Below are positions 31,250-40,180 of a DNA stretch of 64,000 nt, one piece after another. The position numbers and the translations under genes are program-made. The notes beneath the pieces were generated by a model that saw only the letters and a program-made list of their open reading frames with translations, had not been told where the DNA came from and searched no databases. Location: the NCBI GenBank assembly GCA_964511945.1, contig CAZEHO010000002.1, positions 186,001-250,000 on the forward strand. The letters run 5' to 3'. The DNA is from CAZEHO01 sp964511945 (GTDB taxonomy: Bacteria > Actinomycetota > Acidimicrobiia > Spongiisociales > UBA11373). The first letter of the stretch is position 1. Every line of letters starts with the position of its first letter.

Positions 31250-32314
31250 CTAGTCCGGCCGTACGTCGATCTCAGCGGCCTTGACGGCGAGCCAGACCCG
31301 TTTGCCCGGTTCGAGTTCGAGCTCACGCTGTGCCGGCGCGGTGATTTCCACGGTCAGGGGCAGTGGGGCCTCGAACTGGACCCGGCATCGTTCGCCGAGC
31401 GTCTCGACCGACTTCGCCACCGATTCCCACAGGTTGCGGGGGCTCCCTTCCGGACGGGCGGCATGGATCGAAACCGCCCGGGGGTGAATGGTGACCAGGA
31501 CGTCACCGTTGGTTTCGGGGTCGCCCAGTTCGAGGTCGGGTGCTCCCGGAATGTGGACCCGTCCGGCGGTCGCCGTTCCCCTGAGCAGGTTCACCCCGGC
31601 AAGGTCGGCGGCATACCGTGTGTTCGGATGCCGTGCGATCTCGGAGGGGGTCCCGGTCTGGGTGACCGATCCGCTCTCGATGACCACGACCCTGTCGGCG
31701 AGGAGGAACGCTTCCGCCGGATCGTGTGTGATGAGCAGCCTGGGACCGGGGAACGATGCCAGGTGCCGGTGAAGCACGCGGCGAACCTGCGCCCGGGTTG
31801 CGACGTCGAGCGCAGACAGCGGTTCGTCGAGCAGCAGCATCCTCGGCTCGGTCGCCAATGCCCGGGCCAGTCCGACGAGCTGGGCTTGGCCGCCGGACAG
31901 CCGTCTCGGGGGGAGATCTGCGAGATCGCCGAGCCCGAACGTTTCGAGCCAGCGGCGAGCCGCGGGTAGCGCTTCCTTGCGGGATACGTGCCCGTTACGC
32001 ACGGCAAAGGCGACGTTGTCGAGGACGGAGAGGTGAGGGAACAGCAGCACGTCCTGAAAGACCGCCCCGATGCGGCGGTCCTCGGGAGGGATCAGGATGC
32101 CGGCTGGAGGATCCTCGAGGACTCGGCCGCCGAGGGTGATGCGGCCTTCCTCGATCGGAATGATCCCGGCGAGCGCCCAGACCGCGGTCGTCTTGCCGGC
32201 ACCGTTCGGACCGAGGAGCGCGACCGTCTCCCCCGGGGTAACGTCGAGTTCCAGTTGAAGGCGGAATTGTGGTGACGGCCGGGTGGCGAACCGGGCATGG
32301 AGGCCGTCCGTCAT
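31250..32314 (-). CDS. modC: molybdate ABC transporter ATP-binding protein
   Basis: A 354-residue ABC ATPase. Walker A is GPNGAGKTT (35-43), the Q-loop is in AVFQDVLLFPHL, the signature is LSGGQAQ, Walker B is RMLLLDEPLSALD and the H-loop is LLITHDPAEAF. The C-terminal 110 residues form a TOBE-like domain. ATG 32314 overlaps the modB stop (ATGA). With ModA and ModB it forms a high-affinity molybdate (or tungstate) importer. The C-terminal regulatory domain begins near RAVSIHAARPEGSPRN. Confidence 0.9.
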   Translation of the reverse strand: MTDGLHARFATRPSPQFRLQLELDVTPGETVALLGPNGAGKTTAVWALAGIIPIEEGRITLGGRVLEDPPAGILIPPEDRRIGAVFQDVLLFPHLSVLDNVAFAVRNGHVSRKEALPAARRWLETFGLGDLADLPPRRLSGGQAQLVGLARALATEPRMLLLDEPLSALDVATRAQVRRVLHRHLASFPGPRLLITHDPAEAFLLADRVVVIESGSVTQTGTPSEIARHPNTRYAADLAGVNLLRGTATAGRVHIPGAPDLELGDPETNGDVLVTIHPRAVSIHAARPEGSPRNLWESVAKSVETLGERCRVQFEAPLPLTVEITAPAQRELELEPGKRVWLAVKAAEIDVRPD

Positions 32315-33117
32315 GCCGTCCTCCACCATCGATCGCGCAACAGCACCAGGACCCCGAGGGACACTGCAACCAGAACCAGGCTGAGGGCAACGGCGGTATC
32401 GCGGTCCTGCTCCAGAGCCACGAACACGGCCAGCGGCATCGTTTGGGTCCGTCCGCCGAGGTTCCCGGCAAAGGTGATCGTCGCTCCGAACTCGCCGAGC
32501 GCCCGAGCCCACGCAAGCAGCGTCCCGGCGGCCAGTGAGGGGCCGATCATCGGGAGGGTCACGCTGCGGAACACCCGAAAACGCCCGGCTCCGAGGACTG
32601 CTGCGGCAGATTCGTAGCGAGCATCGAGATTGCGCAACGCACCTTCGACGGTGACCACCAGGAACGGGGTTGCGACAAAGGCGTTGGCGAGGACCACTCC
32701 CCAAAGGCTGAACGGGAGCAGGAACCCGGTGCTGTCGTAGAGCGCCTCGCCGATCAGCCCGCGCCGGCCGAAGGCGTACAGGAGCGCAGCACCGCCGACC
32801 ACCGGCGGCAGCACCATCGGGAGAAGCACCAGTCCGCGCACGACCGAGCGGCCCGGGAACTCCACTCTGGCCAGGACCCAGGCCAGGGGAACGCCGATGG
32901 CAACGGCGATCACGGTGGCGGCGATCGAGGAGATCAAAGACAGACGGAGGGCCTCGGTAACGACGGGCCCGGCAAGAAGGCTGCCGAGCCGCGACCAGGG
33001 GGTTCTCACCAGCAATCCGATCAGGGGAACGACGAAGAGTGCCAGTCCGATCACAACAAACGGGAGCAGCACCATCGGTGGGCGGACCGGCCTTCGGGGG
33101 AGGGCGGGGTCGGTCAT
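32311..33117 (-). CDS. modB: molybdate ABC transporter permease
   Basis: A 268-residue inner-membrane permease with about six transmembrane helices. The ABC-contact EAA loop is seen in YESAAAVLGAGRFRVFRSVTLPMIGPSLAAG and the ModB pattern in LLPMVLPPVVGGAALLYAFG and ARALGEFGATITFAGN. It forms the dimeric channel of the molybdate importer. Its ends overlap modA and modC by 4 bases each (ATGA), so the three genes are translationally coupled. Confidence 0.92.
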   Translation of the reverse strand: MTDPALPRRPVRPPMVLLPFVVIGLALFVVPLIGLLVRTPWSRLGSLLAGPVVTEALRLSLISSIAATVIAVAIGVPLAWVLARVEFPGRSVVRGLVLLPMVLPPVVGGAALLYAFGRRGLIGEALYDSTGFLLPFSLWGVVLANAFVATPFLVVTVEGALRNLDARYESAAAVLGAGRFRVFRSVTLPMIGPSLAAGTLLAWARALGEFGATITFAGNLGGRTQTMPLAVFVALEQDRDTAVALSLVLVAVSLGVLVLLRDRWWRTA

Positions 33118-33875
33118 GGAAGGAGGAATCCGTGGCTCTGCAGAATCCGACGACCGGGCTCGGCGGCCAGGTATCCGATGAAGTCATCCGCCGCCGGGTG
33201 TGGATCGTTCGTCAACGGGGCGATCAGGTAGTCGGCCACCACATTGAACTGCTCGGGGATGTCCACCGCCTCGACCGCATGCGACGAGGCAACGTCGGTG
33301 TGATAGACGACTCCGGCATCGAGTTCTCCCGCCTCGAGCTTGGTGAGCAGCGACCTCACGTTGGGCTCGTTGGTGTCGACTGCAGCCGTGACGCCGGCCT
33401 CCCGCAGCACCGCGCGGGCGTAGCGGCCGCAGGGAACCGGCTCGGCACAGAGCCCGATCAGCAACTCCGGCCTGGCGAAGTCGGTCACTCCGGTGACGGC
33501 GGCCGGGTTGCCGCTCGGGACCGCGATCTGCATCGAGTTGCGGGTGAAGACCACCGGAGCGGCGGAGGTGGTGCCGCCGGCCTCAACCTGATCCATGGTT
33601 GCGGTGTTGGCCGAGGCGAATACGGCGGCCGGCGCACCTTCGAGGATCTGCTCCCGCAATGCCGAACTTGCTGCGAACGAGAGCTCGATCTGCGTGCCCG
33701 GGTGGTCGTCCTCGTACGCACCGGCGAGCTCGGTCATCACATCGGTCAGCGATGCCGCTGCAAAGACCACGAGCGGTTCATCGGCGGCGCCGGCGTTGCT
33801 CGAACAGGCGGCCGAGGTCGGGACGGCGGCAACCCCGGCGAGGATGAGGAGCACAAGTCGGCGGTGGGAACCCAT
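33114..33875 (-). CDS. modA: molybdate-binding lipoprotein
   Basis: A 253-residue periplasmic-type binding protein tethered by lipid: signal with lipobox PTSAACSS, then LVVFAAASLTDVMTELAGAYE, the ModA opening, FAASSALREQILEGAPAAVFASANTATM with the Ser residues that hold the oxyanion, and later GVVYHTDVASS. It delivers molybdate to ModBC. It is the first gene of modABC and starts 35 bases from the divergent PadR-type gene. Confidence 0.92.
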   Translation of the reverse strand: MGSHRRLVLLILAGVAAVPTSAACSSNAGAADEPLVVFAAASLTDVMTELAGAYEDDHPGTQIELSFAASSALREQILEGAPAAVFASANTATMDQVEAGGTTSAAPVVFTRNSMQIAVPSGNPAAVTGVTDFARPELLIGLCAEPVPCGRYARAVLREAGVTAAVDTNEPNVRSLLTKLEAGELDAGVVYHTDVASSHAVEAVDIPEQFNVVADYLIAPLTNDPHPAADDFIGYLAAEPGRRILQSHGFLLP

Positions 33876-33879
33876 GTAG

Positions 33880-33890
33880 TCTCAATGAGA
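33880..33890. promoter_or_regulatory. inverted repeat TCTCA-A-TGAGA between modA and a PadR-type gene
   Basis: A perfect 5-bp inverted repeat lies in the middle of a 35-bp divergent intergenic region that must contain both promoters. It is a good candidate for the binding site of the regulator encoded next door. No ModE gene or ModE-type site is seen. Confidence 0.5.
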
Positions 33891-33910
33891 TTAGTTCGCC
33901 TCGGAGGTCC

Positions 33911-34435
33911 ATGGTCACACGCAGCGCCGGACGATCGCTCGGAGAGTGGGCGGTGCTCGGCTTGCTTGCCGAGGAGCCTGCGCATCCGTTTGCGCTGGCC
34001 CGCCAACTGCAGCACGACGGTGCCCTGGGCACGGTCTTCACCGTGCGTCGGCCGCTGGTGTACCGGGCTGTCGAACGATTGCAGCACGATGGGCTGATCG
34101 AGCGCCGCCGGACCGAGGCGGGGGCGGCGGGTCCGGATCGCACGGTCTTCGAGGTGTCGGATCAAGGGCGGGAGATCCTCGACGGATGGCTGCAGGAGCC
34201 GGTGGACCACGTTCGGGAGTTCCGACTGGCGCTGCTGCTCAAGATCGTCCTGCTGCAGCGAGCGAGCCGCTCGATCTGCGGGCTCGTTGGCGATCAGCGG
34301 AGCGCGCTGGCGCCGACGCTGGAGCGGTTCGCACGTCTCGGTGACCGGGCGGACGTGGTGGATCTGTGGCGCCACCACAACGCGCTGGCCGCAGCGGCGT
34401 TTCTCGATGAGGTGGAACGAGCGGCGGAGGGCTGA
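33911..34435 (+). CDS. PadR-family transcriptional regulator
   Basis: A 174-residue regulator. The winged helix-turn-helix at about 10-85 reads LGEWAVLGLLAEEPAHPFALARQL, then RRPLVYRAVERLQHDGLIERRRTEAG, PDRTVFEVSDQGREILDGWL, typical of PadR. The C-terminal part (about 95-174) is a helical dimerisation domain. ATG 33911 follows GGAGG. Divergent placement 35 bp from modA suggests it controls itself and molybdate uptake; that is inferred from position only. PadR proteins usually act as ligand-relieved repressors. Confidence 0.8.
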   Translation: MVTRSAGRSLGEWAVLGLLAEEPAHPFALARQLQHDGALGTVFTVRRPLVYRAVERLQHDGLIERRRTEAGAAGPDRTVFEVSDQGREILDGWLQEPVDHVREFRLALLLKIVLLQRASRSICGLVGDQRSALAPTLERFARLGDRADVVDLWRHHNALAAAAFLDEVERAAEG

Positions 34436-34518
34436 GCCGGTTCCACCAAACGTCGAGGTCCCGACACTGCCTGCGAGAGCCGCCTACCCTCCCGGTCGTC
34501 ACAACCTGGGAGGGGGAA

Positions 34519-34980
34519 GTGAGCTTCGCCGAGTTGTTGAAACTCGTGCACGTGGTAGCGGCAATCATCTGGGTCGGGGGGCCGGTCGTGGTCGAGATCC
34601 TCGGTCATCGCGTCTTGAAGAAGGATGATCCCGACTCCCTGATCGACTACGGGAACGACATGGAGATCATGGGCCGGCTCTTCGGCGTGGCGGCGTTCGT
34701 CGTGCTGGGGTTCGGGATCTGGCTCGTCGCCGACGTCGAATACTTCTCGTTCGGCGACGCCTGGATCTCGGTGGCGCTCGGTCTCACCATCGTGCTGACG
34801 CTGATGGGGCCGCTGTTCTTCGCCCCGCAGTCCAAAGCGATTGTTACGGAGGGAACCGAGAAGGGCGGTCGTCATCCCGACGTGGTTGCCCGGGTCAAGC
34901 GGATCCTGCTCGTCGCCCGGATCGACACGGCCGTGGCGCTGTTCGTCGTCTACCTGATGGTTGCGCAGCCCTGGTTGTAG
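34519..34980 (+). CDS. DUF2269-family integral membrane protein
   Basis: A 153-residue protein with four predicted transmembrane helices: LLKLVHVVAAIIWVGGPVVVEIL, LFGVAAFVVLGFGIWLV, WISVALGLTIVLTLMGPLFF and RIDTAVALFVVYLMV. The first has the KLxHVxxAIxWVGG pattern of DUF2269. GTG 34519 follows GGGAGGGGGAA. Function is unknown. It converges on sufU. Confidence 0.75.
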   Translation: MSFAELLKLVHVVAAIIWVGGPVVVEILGHRVLKKDDPDSLIDYGNDMEIMGRLFGVAAFVVLGFGIWLVADVEYFSFGDAWISVALGLTIVLTLMGPLFFAPQSKAIVTEGTEKGGRHPDVVARVKRILLVARIDTAVALFVVYLMVAQPWL

Positions 34981-34996
34981 GAGTGCCGGGCGGGGA

Positions 34997-35449
34997 TTAC
35001 GCCTCGGATTGATCGAGCGCTTCGGTCAGGGTCGTCCAGGCGAGATCGGCGCACTTGATCCGAACGGGGAAGCGGCGGACGCCCTGCAGCGCCTCGAGGT
35101 CGCCGAGGGTGGCTCCCGGCCGGCTCTCATCGATTCCGGCATCACCTTCTTCGATCTCCATCATGATCTTGAACCGGTGGGTGAGTTCGGTGATCTCGTC
35201 CCGGGTCTTGCCTTCGATGGCTTCGGCCATCATCGAGGCCGAGGCCTGGCTGATCGAACAGCCCTGGCCGGTCACCCGGACCTCGGTGACCCGATCGTCG
35301 TCGAGCCGAAGATCCAGCGCGATCTCATCGCCACAAAGCGGATTCGACCCCTCGGAATGCGCATCGGCATCGGCCAATGATCCGCGGCGACGCGGGTTGC
35401 GGTAGTGATCGAGGATGACTTCGCGATACAGCTCGTCGAGCGAGGACAT
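34997..35449 (-). CDS. sufU: sulfur-transfer protein SufU
   Basis: A 150-residue protein of the SufU type. The zinc/sulfur ligands Cys39 (NPLCGD, with Asp41), Cys64 (GQGCSISQAS) and Cys133 (IKCADLAW) are all present, and the 18-21 residue insertion between the first two cysteines that marks SufU versus IscU is seen. It accepts persulfide sulfur from SufS and passes it to SufBCD. It is the last gene of sufC-sufS-sufU, 32 bases after sufS. Confidence 0.93.
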   Translation of the reverse strand: MSSLDELYREVILDHYRNPRRRGSLADADAHSEGSNPLCGDEIALDLRLDDDRVTEVRVTGQGCSISQASASMMAEAIEGKTRDEITELTHRFKIMMEIEEGDAGIDESRPGATLGDLEALQGVRRFPVRIKCADLAWTTLTEALDQSEA

Positions 35450-35481
35450 GGTGCAGAGACCCTACCGCTTCGGCGAACCCA

Positions 35482-36711
35482 TCATGTCAGGCCGAAGAGG
35501 GCCCGGGCCTCATCGAGGGCTGCGATAAGGGCGTCGATATCGGATGGGACGTTGTAGACGTAGAACGAGGCCCGGGCGGTTGCCGGTACCTCGAGGAGGC
35601 GATGGAGCGGCCGGGCACAGTGGTGGCCTGCTCTGATGGCGACGCCCGACTGGTCGAGGATCGTTGCCAGATCGTGCGGGTGGACATCGGCCAGCGTGAA
35701 CGAGATCACTCCGCCGCGGGCATCGAGGTCGCCGGGACCGTAGATCTTCAGGTCGGGGACCTCACCGAGTAGCTTCATGGCATACGCGGTGAGTTCGAGT
35801 TCGTGGCTGCGCACGGCCTCCATCCCGATGCCCTCGAGATATTCGACTGCGGCTCCGAATCCCACGGCTTCGGCGATCGGTGGGGTGCCGGCCTCGAACT
35901 TGTGCGGGACGTCCGCCCAGGTGGACTCGTAGAGGCCGACATCGCGGATCATCTCGCCGCCGCCCTCAGCGGGTTCCATCTCCTCGAGTCGCTCGAGGGT
36001 GCCCCACAGGGCTCCGACCCCTGTGGGCCCCAGCATCTTGTGGGCGCTAAACGCGATGAAGTCGGCGCCGAGGGCCTGGACGTCGGTCGGAAGATGGGGG
36101 ACCAACTGGGCGGCATCGACGACCGAGAGGGCACCAACGGCACGCGCCGCAGAGATCAGCTCGGTGAGCGGGCCGAATGACCCGAGCACATTCGACATCC
36201 CGGAGACGGCAACGATCTTGACCCGTTCGTCGATCACCTCGTCGATTCCGGAGGTGTCGACCAGGTAGTCGTCGGTGAGGGGCAGGTAGACGAGTTCGGC
36301 TCCGGTGTGCCGGGCGATCAGCTGCCAGGGAACGACGTTGGCGTGGTGCTCCATGTGGGAGAGCACAACGCGATCGCCCTCCTTCAGCCGGTTGAGGCCC
36401 CACCCGTAGGCAATCGCATTGATGGCCGACGTGGTGCCCCGGGTGAACACGATCTCGCGCCGCGATGCGGCGTTGACGAAGCGGGCCACCGAGGTCCGTG
36501 CGCCCTCGTAGCGTTCGGTGGCGTCAATTGCCAGCTGGTAGGCGCCGCGATGCACGTTGGCATTGGCGCTGCGGTAGTAGTCGTCCATCGCATCGAGCAC
36601 CGCGATGGGCTTCTGTGTGGTCGCCGCCGAATCGAGGTAGACGAGCGGCTTTCCGTTGAACTCCCGCTGCAGGATCGGGAAATCGTTCCTGAGCCGGGAG
36701 AGGTCGGTCAC
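35482..36711 (-). CDS. sufS: cysteine desulfurase SufS
   Basis: A 409-residue PLP enzyme starting at GTG 36711, which overlaps the sufC stop. It opens RNDFPILQREFNGKPLVYLD, with the PLP-binding Lys225 in AFSAHKMLGPTG, and the active-site Cys365 in AGHHCARPL, the short-loop class II form that needs SufU. It removes sulfur from cysteine to give alanine and enzyme persulfide. Much longer frames extend upstream on the same strand, but they run through sufC in another frame. Confidence 0.95.
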   Translation of the reverse strand: MTDLSRLRNDFPILQREFNGKPLVYLDSAATTQKPIAVLDAMDDYYRSANANVHRGAYQLAIDATERYEGARTSVARFVNAASRREIVFTRGTTSAINAIAYGWGLNRLKEGDRVVLSHMEHHANVVPWQLIARHTGAELVYLPLTDDYLVDTSGIDEVIDERVKIVAVSGMSNVLGSFGPLTELISAARAVGALSVVDAAQLVPHLPTDVQALGADFIAFSAHKMLGPTGVGALWGTLERLEEMEPAEGGGEMIRDVGLYESTWADVPHKFEAGTPPIAEAVGFGAAVEYLEGIGMEAVRSHELELTAYAMKLLGEVPDLKIYGPGDLDARGGVISFTLADVHPHDLATILDQSGVAIRAGHHCARPLHRLLEVPATARASFYVYNVPSDIDALIAALDEARALFGLT

Positions 36712-37466
36712 GAGCCCACGGATTCCGATCGGAAGGCGTCGTAGCCCTCCTCTTCGATCCGCTGTGCCAGGTCGGCGCCGCCGGTCGTCACCACCTTGCC
36801 GTCTATGAAGACGTGCACGACATCCGGCGTGATGTAGTCGAGCATCCGCTGGTAGTGAGTGATGATCAGGAAGCCGCGCTCCGGCGCTGCGACCTTCTGA
36901 ACCCCCTCGGCAACGGTGCGGAGCGCATCGATGTCGAGACCGGAGTCGGTCTCGTCCATGATCGCCAGCTCCGGTTCCAGCACCGCCATCTGGAGCACTT
37001 CGTTGCGCTTGCGTTCCCCGCCGGAGAACCCTTCGTTGAGGTAGCGGTCGGCGAAGGAGGCATCCATCCCGAGTTCCCGCATTGTCTCCATGACCTTGAG
37101 GCGGAGTTCGAGGACCGTGTAGTCGGTTCCGGTGCGGTTCGAGAGGGCCGCCCGAAGGAAGTTCACGACCGAAACTCCAGGGATCTCCTCGGGATATTGG
37201 AACGCGAGGAACATCCCGGCCTGGCCCCGCTGATCCGGAGTCCACTCGGTGGCGTCCTCGCCGCGGTACAGGATCCTGCCGCCGGTGATTTCGTAGTCCG
37301 GGTGGCCCATCAGCACGTTGGCGAGGGTGGACTTGCCGGAACCGTTGGGTCCCATCAGGGCGTGGATCTGGCCGCGATCGACGGTCAGCGACACCCCTTT
37401 GAGGATTTCGGTGCTCTCAACGGAGGCGTGCAGGTCGTCGATGACGAGAAGGGGAGCGTCGGTCAT
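36708..37466 (-). CDS. sufC: Fe-S cluster assembly ATPase SufC (second copy)
   Basis: A 252-residue SufC close to the classical consensus: Walker A GPNGSGKST (39-47), Q-loop FLAFQYPEEIPGVSVVNFLR, signature FSGGERKRNEVLQM, Walker B LAIMDETDSGLDID, and ITHYQRMLDYITPD. ATG 37466 starts the unit sufC-sufS-sufU, all overlapping or closely spaced. Since no second SufB or SufD is seen in the window, both SufC copies may compete for one SufBD scaffold, or this one may serve another scaffold elsewhere. Confidence 0.93.
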   Translation of the reverse strand: MTDAPLLVIDDLHASVESTEILKGVSLTVDRGQIHALMGPNGSGKSTLANVLMGHPDYEITGGRILYRGEDATEWTPDQRGQAGMFLAFQYPEEIPGVSVVNFLRAALSNRTGTDYTVLELRLKVMETMRELGMDASFADRYLNEGFSGGERKRNEVLQMAVLEPELAIMDETDSGLDIDALRTVAEGVQKVAAPERGFLIITHYQRMLDYITPDVVHVFIDGKVVTTGGADLAQRIEEEGYDAFRSESVGS

Positions 37467-37520
37467 GGCGCCAGCATATCCGGCGCCGCGAGCCAATCCG
37501 AAAGGGTGTGTGCTCCGGCC

Positions 37521-38522
37521 CTACGACGCCAGCTCGATCCTCTGGATCAGGTCCATGAACATGCGCATCTCGATGTCGCCCGGTGCGTCCGGGATGCCCG
37601 ACATCTCGATCGAGATCTCCATTGGGCCCGCGGTCTCGGCCTTCACCACGATGCCGCCGAGCGGGTCGAACCACGAGGTGATCTCCATCTCGGAGCGCTC
37701 CGTGCTGAAGCGCATCTCAATCCCGAGCGACTCGAACATCGCAGCGCTCATGTCGAATTCCTGGTCCCCGAGGCCGGAGTTGGCGAGTTCCGCCATCATC
37801 TCGGCGAGGTTCACGTCCATGGCGCCGGTGACGATCGTTCCTTCGACCTTGAGGGTCTCGATTCCTCCGACGAGTTCCGCGGAGAGGATCCGGAAACGAG
37901 CCTCCTGATCGATCTCCATGCCCCACATCTCCTGGGACATGTCGACCGTCCACGCGTCTCCGACGCCGACGGGGTAATCCGGGAAAACGGGACCGATGTG
38001 GGGCTGCTGGGTGAGATCGGGTGTCCCCATCCCACTGAGGAGATCGAGATACTGGGTCGGGAGTGATTCGCCGCCCACGGCGAGATCGATGACATTGCCC
38101 TGGGCGTCGATCACCATCTCTACCGGGGGCATGACGGCCTCGGCCCCGAGGTCGTCGAGGGTCATGAACTCGGTTTGTCCCATTGCGGTCACGGTTCCGG
38201 ATGCATCGACCAGGTCGTATGCCATCGTGATGGCGACTGAATCGGGCTCGGGCCCTTCGGCGAAGCTGTATCCGACCTGCTGATCGAACACCATTGCCAT
38301 CGACATGTCGCCTCCGCCGAGCATGACCGCGGCGGCTCCGGACGCCTCCATCTCCATCGACATCTCCTGGTGCATGTCGTAGACCATGTCCATCCCCGGC
38401 TGGTAGCCGTAGGCGAGGATGCGACCGTCGGGATTTCCGGCTTCGGTGCCGCAGGCTGTCACGACGAGCGCGGAGACGGCGATGGTGAGGACAAGACGAG
38501 TGCGCATGATTGCTCTCTTCAT
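37521..38522 (-). CDS. Met-rich lipoprotein of unknown function
   Basis: A 333-residue lipoprotein with signal and lipobox ALVVTACGT. The mature protein is beta-rich, with an unusually high methionine content in its first third (MDMVYDMHQEMSMEMEASG, GGGDMSMAMVFDQ). The overall pattern (hydrophobic strands, PVGVGDAWTVD, a repeated E-V-x-M-x-I) resembles DUF6263-type lipoproteins. Methionine clusters can bind copper, but no dedicated motif is clear. ATG 38522 is used; ATG 38507 would also leave a full signal peptide. Confidence 0.55.
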   Translation of the reverse strand: MKRAIMRTRLVLTIAVSALVVTACGTEAGNPDGRILAYGYQPGMDMVYDMHQEMSMEMEASGAAAVMLGGGDMSMAMVFDQQVGYSFAEGPEPDSVAITMAYDLVDASGTVTAMGQTEFMTLDDLGAEAVMPPVEMVIDAQGNVIDLAVGGESLPTQYLDLLSGMGTPDLTQQPHIGPVFPDYPVGVGDAWTVDMSQEMWGMEIDQEARFRILSAELVGGIETLKVEGTIVTGAMDVNLAEMMAELANSGLGDQEFDMSAAMFESLGIEMRFSTERSEMEITSWFDPLGGIVVKAETAGPMEISIEMSGIPDAPGDIEMRMFMDLIQRIELAS

Positions 38523-38584
38523 CGGCCTCGATCGTGGTCGATCTTGAGGCCTCTCCGGCCCAGATCAGGGCTCCCGGCAGCCGA

Positions 38585-39520
38585 TCATCCTCCGAGGACT
38601 GCGAAGGTCTCCTCTATGAGATCGTCGTCGAGCGGCCCCAGCATCTGCACGTAGTACCGCTCGATGCCTGCTGCGGCGAGGTTGGCGACCGCCTCGAGGG
38701 CTTCGTCGGCGGGCCCTACCGGGAGTCCCTGTTTCCGCAGGCCCTCCTCGACCTGCTCGGGGGTGCGTCCGAACGGATGCGCTGCGGCGACCCGCTCCAG
38801 GTTCCTGCGGTATGACGCCGTGTCGGTGCCGACCACGGCACCACCCATCATGGAGATCAGAACGTCGTCGGGATCGCGGCCGGCTTGCGAAGCCGCCGCC
38901 CGGCAGCGCTCCACCCGGGGGGCCACTTCCGAGACCGGGATGAACACCGGGTTGTACTCGTCGGCATAGGTCCCGGCGAGGCGGGGGGTGCGCCGCTCGC
39001 CGTTTCCGCCGACGACAATCGGCAGCGATCCGGTGGGCGCCGGGATGATGGGCTCGTCGCCGAGGCGGTAGTACTGCCCGTCGAACCCTCCCGGGGTACG
39101 GCCGAATGCCGCTCGCAGATATCCCAGAGCCTCCTCCTGGCGCTCTGCTCGTTCCGCCATCTCATGTAGCTCGAGCCCGAAAAGGTCGTGTTCGTGGTCC
39201 ATCCATCCTGTGCCGACGCCGACGATCATGCGCCCGCCGGACATCTCGTCGACGGTCGCCGCCGACTTGGCGATGACGGCGGGATGTCTGAAGGTGATCG
39301 GACTCACCAGCACGCACAGCCCGATCGTTTCCGTATCGCGTGCCAGGCCTGCGAGCGCGGCGAACGCATCGGTCGCGTGGGGGCCCACCGCCCCCGGAAA
39401 GGCGTAGTGGTCGGATCGGGCGAACACTTCGACCCCGATCCGTTCGGCAACGCGGGCAGCCTGCACCTGCGTGTCGTAGGTCATTCCCAGCTGGGGTTCC
39501 GTCATCAGGCCTAAGCGCAT
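38585..39520 (-). CDS. LLM-class F420-dependent oxidoreductase
   Basis: A 311-residue luciferase-like TIM-barrel protein from ATG 39520 (MRLGLMTEPQLG). Landmarks are EVFARSDHY, LARDTETIGLCVLVSPITFRHPAVIAKSAATVDEMSGGRMIVGVGTGW, and ALGYLRAAFG, which match the F420-dependent LLM family. Such enzymes use reduced deazaflavin F420 (occasionally FMN) for hydride transfer; substrate not predictable. It sits 14 bases downstream of the MBL hydrolase gene on the same strand. Confidence 0.85.
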   Translation of the reverse strand: MRLGLMTEPQLGMTYDTQVQAARVAERIGVEVFARSDHYAFPGAVGPHATDAFAALAGLARDTETIGLCVLVSPITFRHPAVIAKSAATVDEMSGGRMIVGVGTGWMDHEHDLFGLELHEMAERAERQEEALGYLRAAFGRTPGGFDGQYYRLGDEPIIPAPTGSLPIVVGGNGERRTPRLAGTYADEYNPVFIPVSEVAPRVERCRAAASQAGRDPDDVLISMMGGAVVGTDTASYRRNLERVAAAHPFGRTPEQVEEGLRKQGLPVGPADEALEAVANLAAAGIERYYVQMLGPLDDDLIEETFAVLGG

Positions 39521-39534
39521 CGTGGTCCTTTCGT

Positions 39535-40146
39535 TCACCAACCCCGAGCCTGCCACTCGTCGAGATGCGGCCGTTCGGCCCCGATCGTGGTGTCGTCACC
39601 GTGGCCGGGCAGCACGATGGTTGCATCATCCAGAACGAAGAGGCGAGTGCGCAGGCTCGTCATGATCGTCGCGAAATCGGTGGCAGACCCCCGGGTGGCA
39701 CCGGGACCGCCGGGAAACAGGGTGTCGCCGCTGAACAGCAGGCCGCCGGTGATCAGGCAAGTCGAGCCCGGTGTGTGCCCCGGAGTGTGGATGGTGCGCA
39801 GCACGACGTCTCCGAGATCGATCTGTTCCCCATCACCGAGCGGGACTTCCGGGTCGATTCCGGCCATCGGAGCATCCTCAGGGTGGATTCGGAAGGGGAC
39901 GTCGAGTGCTCCGCTCACTTCCCGGGCCGCCCCGATGTGATCGTGGTGCCCGTGGGTGGTCACCACGGCGAGGACCTCGAATCCGGCGGCGGCGGCCAGG
40001 ATCCGATCTGCTTCGGCGGCGGCGTCGATGATGACCGCACGCCGGGTGGACGCCGAGGCGACCAGGTACGAGTTGTTCTCGAGCGGTCCGACGATCGTCT
40101 TGGCCACGAGCAGCGGCGGATCCTCGATATGCCAGGCGCCAGTCAT
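39535..40146 (-). CDS. metallo-beta-lactamase-fold hydrolase (glyoxalase II-like)
   Basis: A 203-residue MBL protein from ATG 40146. It has the metal motif THGHHDHIGAA (about 64-74), His in HTPGHTPGS, Asp in LFSGDTLFPGG, and C-terminal His in VLPGHGDDT. The first strand is typical of thioester hydrolases (NNSYLVA). It may hydrolyse lactoylglutathione-like thioesters or, in an actinobacterium, mycothiol or other thiol adducts. It is the last of a row including two thioredoxins and DsbB. Confidence 0.85.
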   Translation of the reverse strand: MTGAWHIEDPPLLVAKTIVGPLENNSYLVASASTRRAVIIDAAAEADRILAAAAGFEVLAVVTTHGHHDHIGAAREVSGALDVPFRIHPEDAPMAGIDPEVPLGDGEQIDLGDVVLRTIHTPGHTPGSTCLITGGLLFSGDTLFPGGPGATRGSATDFATIMTSLRTRLFVLDDATIVLPGHGDDTTIGAERPHLDEWQARGW

Positions 40147-40180
40147 GGCTCTCCGGGTGGTGGCGCCGGGAGGGTACCCC

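Noticed and set aside
36712..37245. N-terminal extension of SufS to 587 residues
   Set aside because: The added part overlaps sufC in another frame and has no similarity; GTG 36711 gives the normal SufS start.
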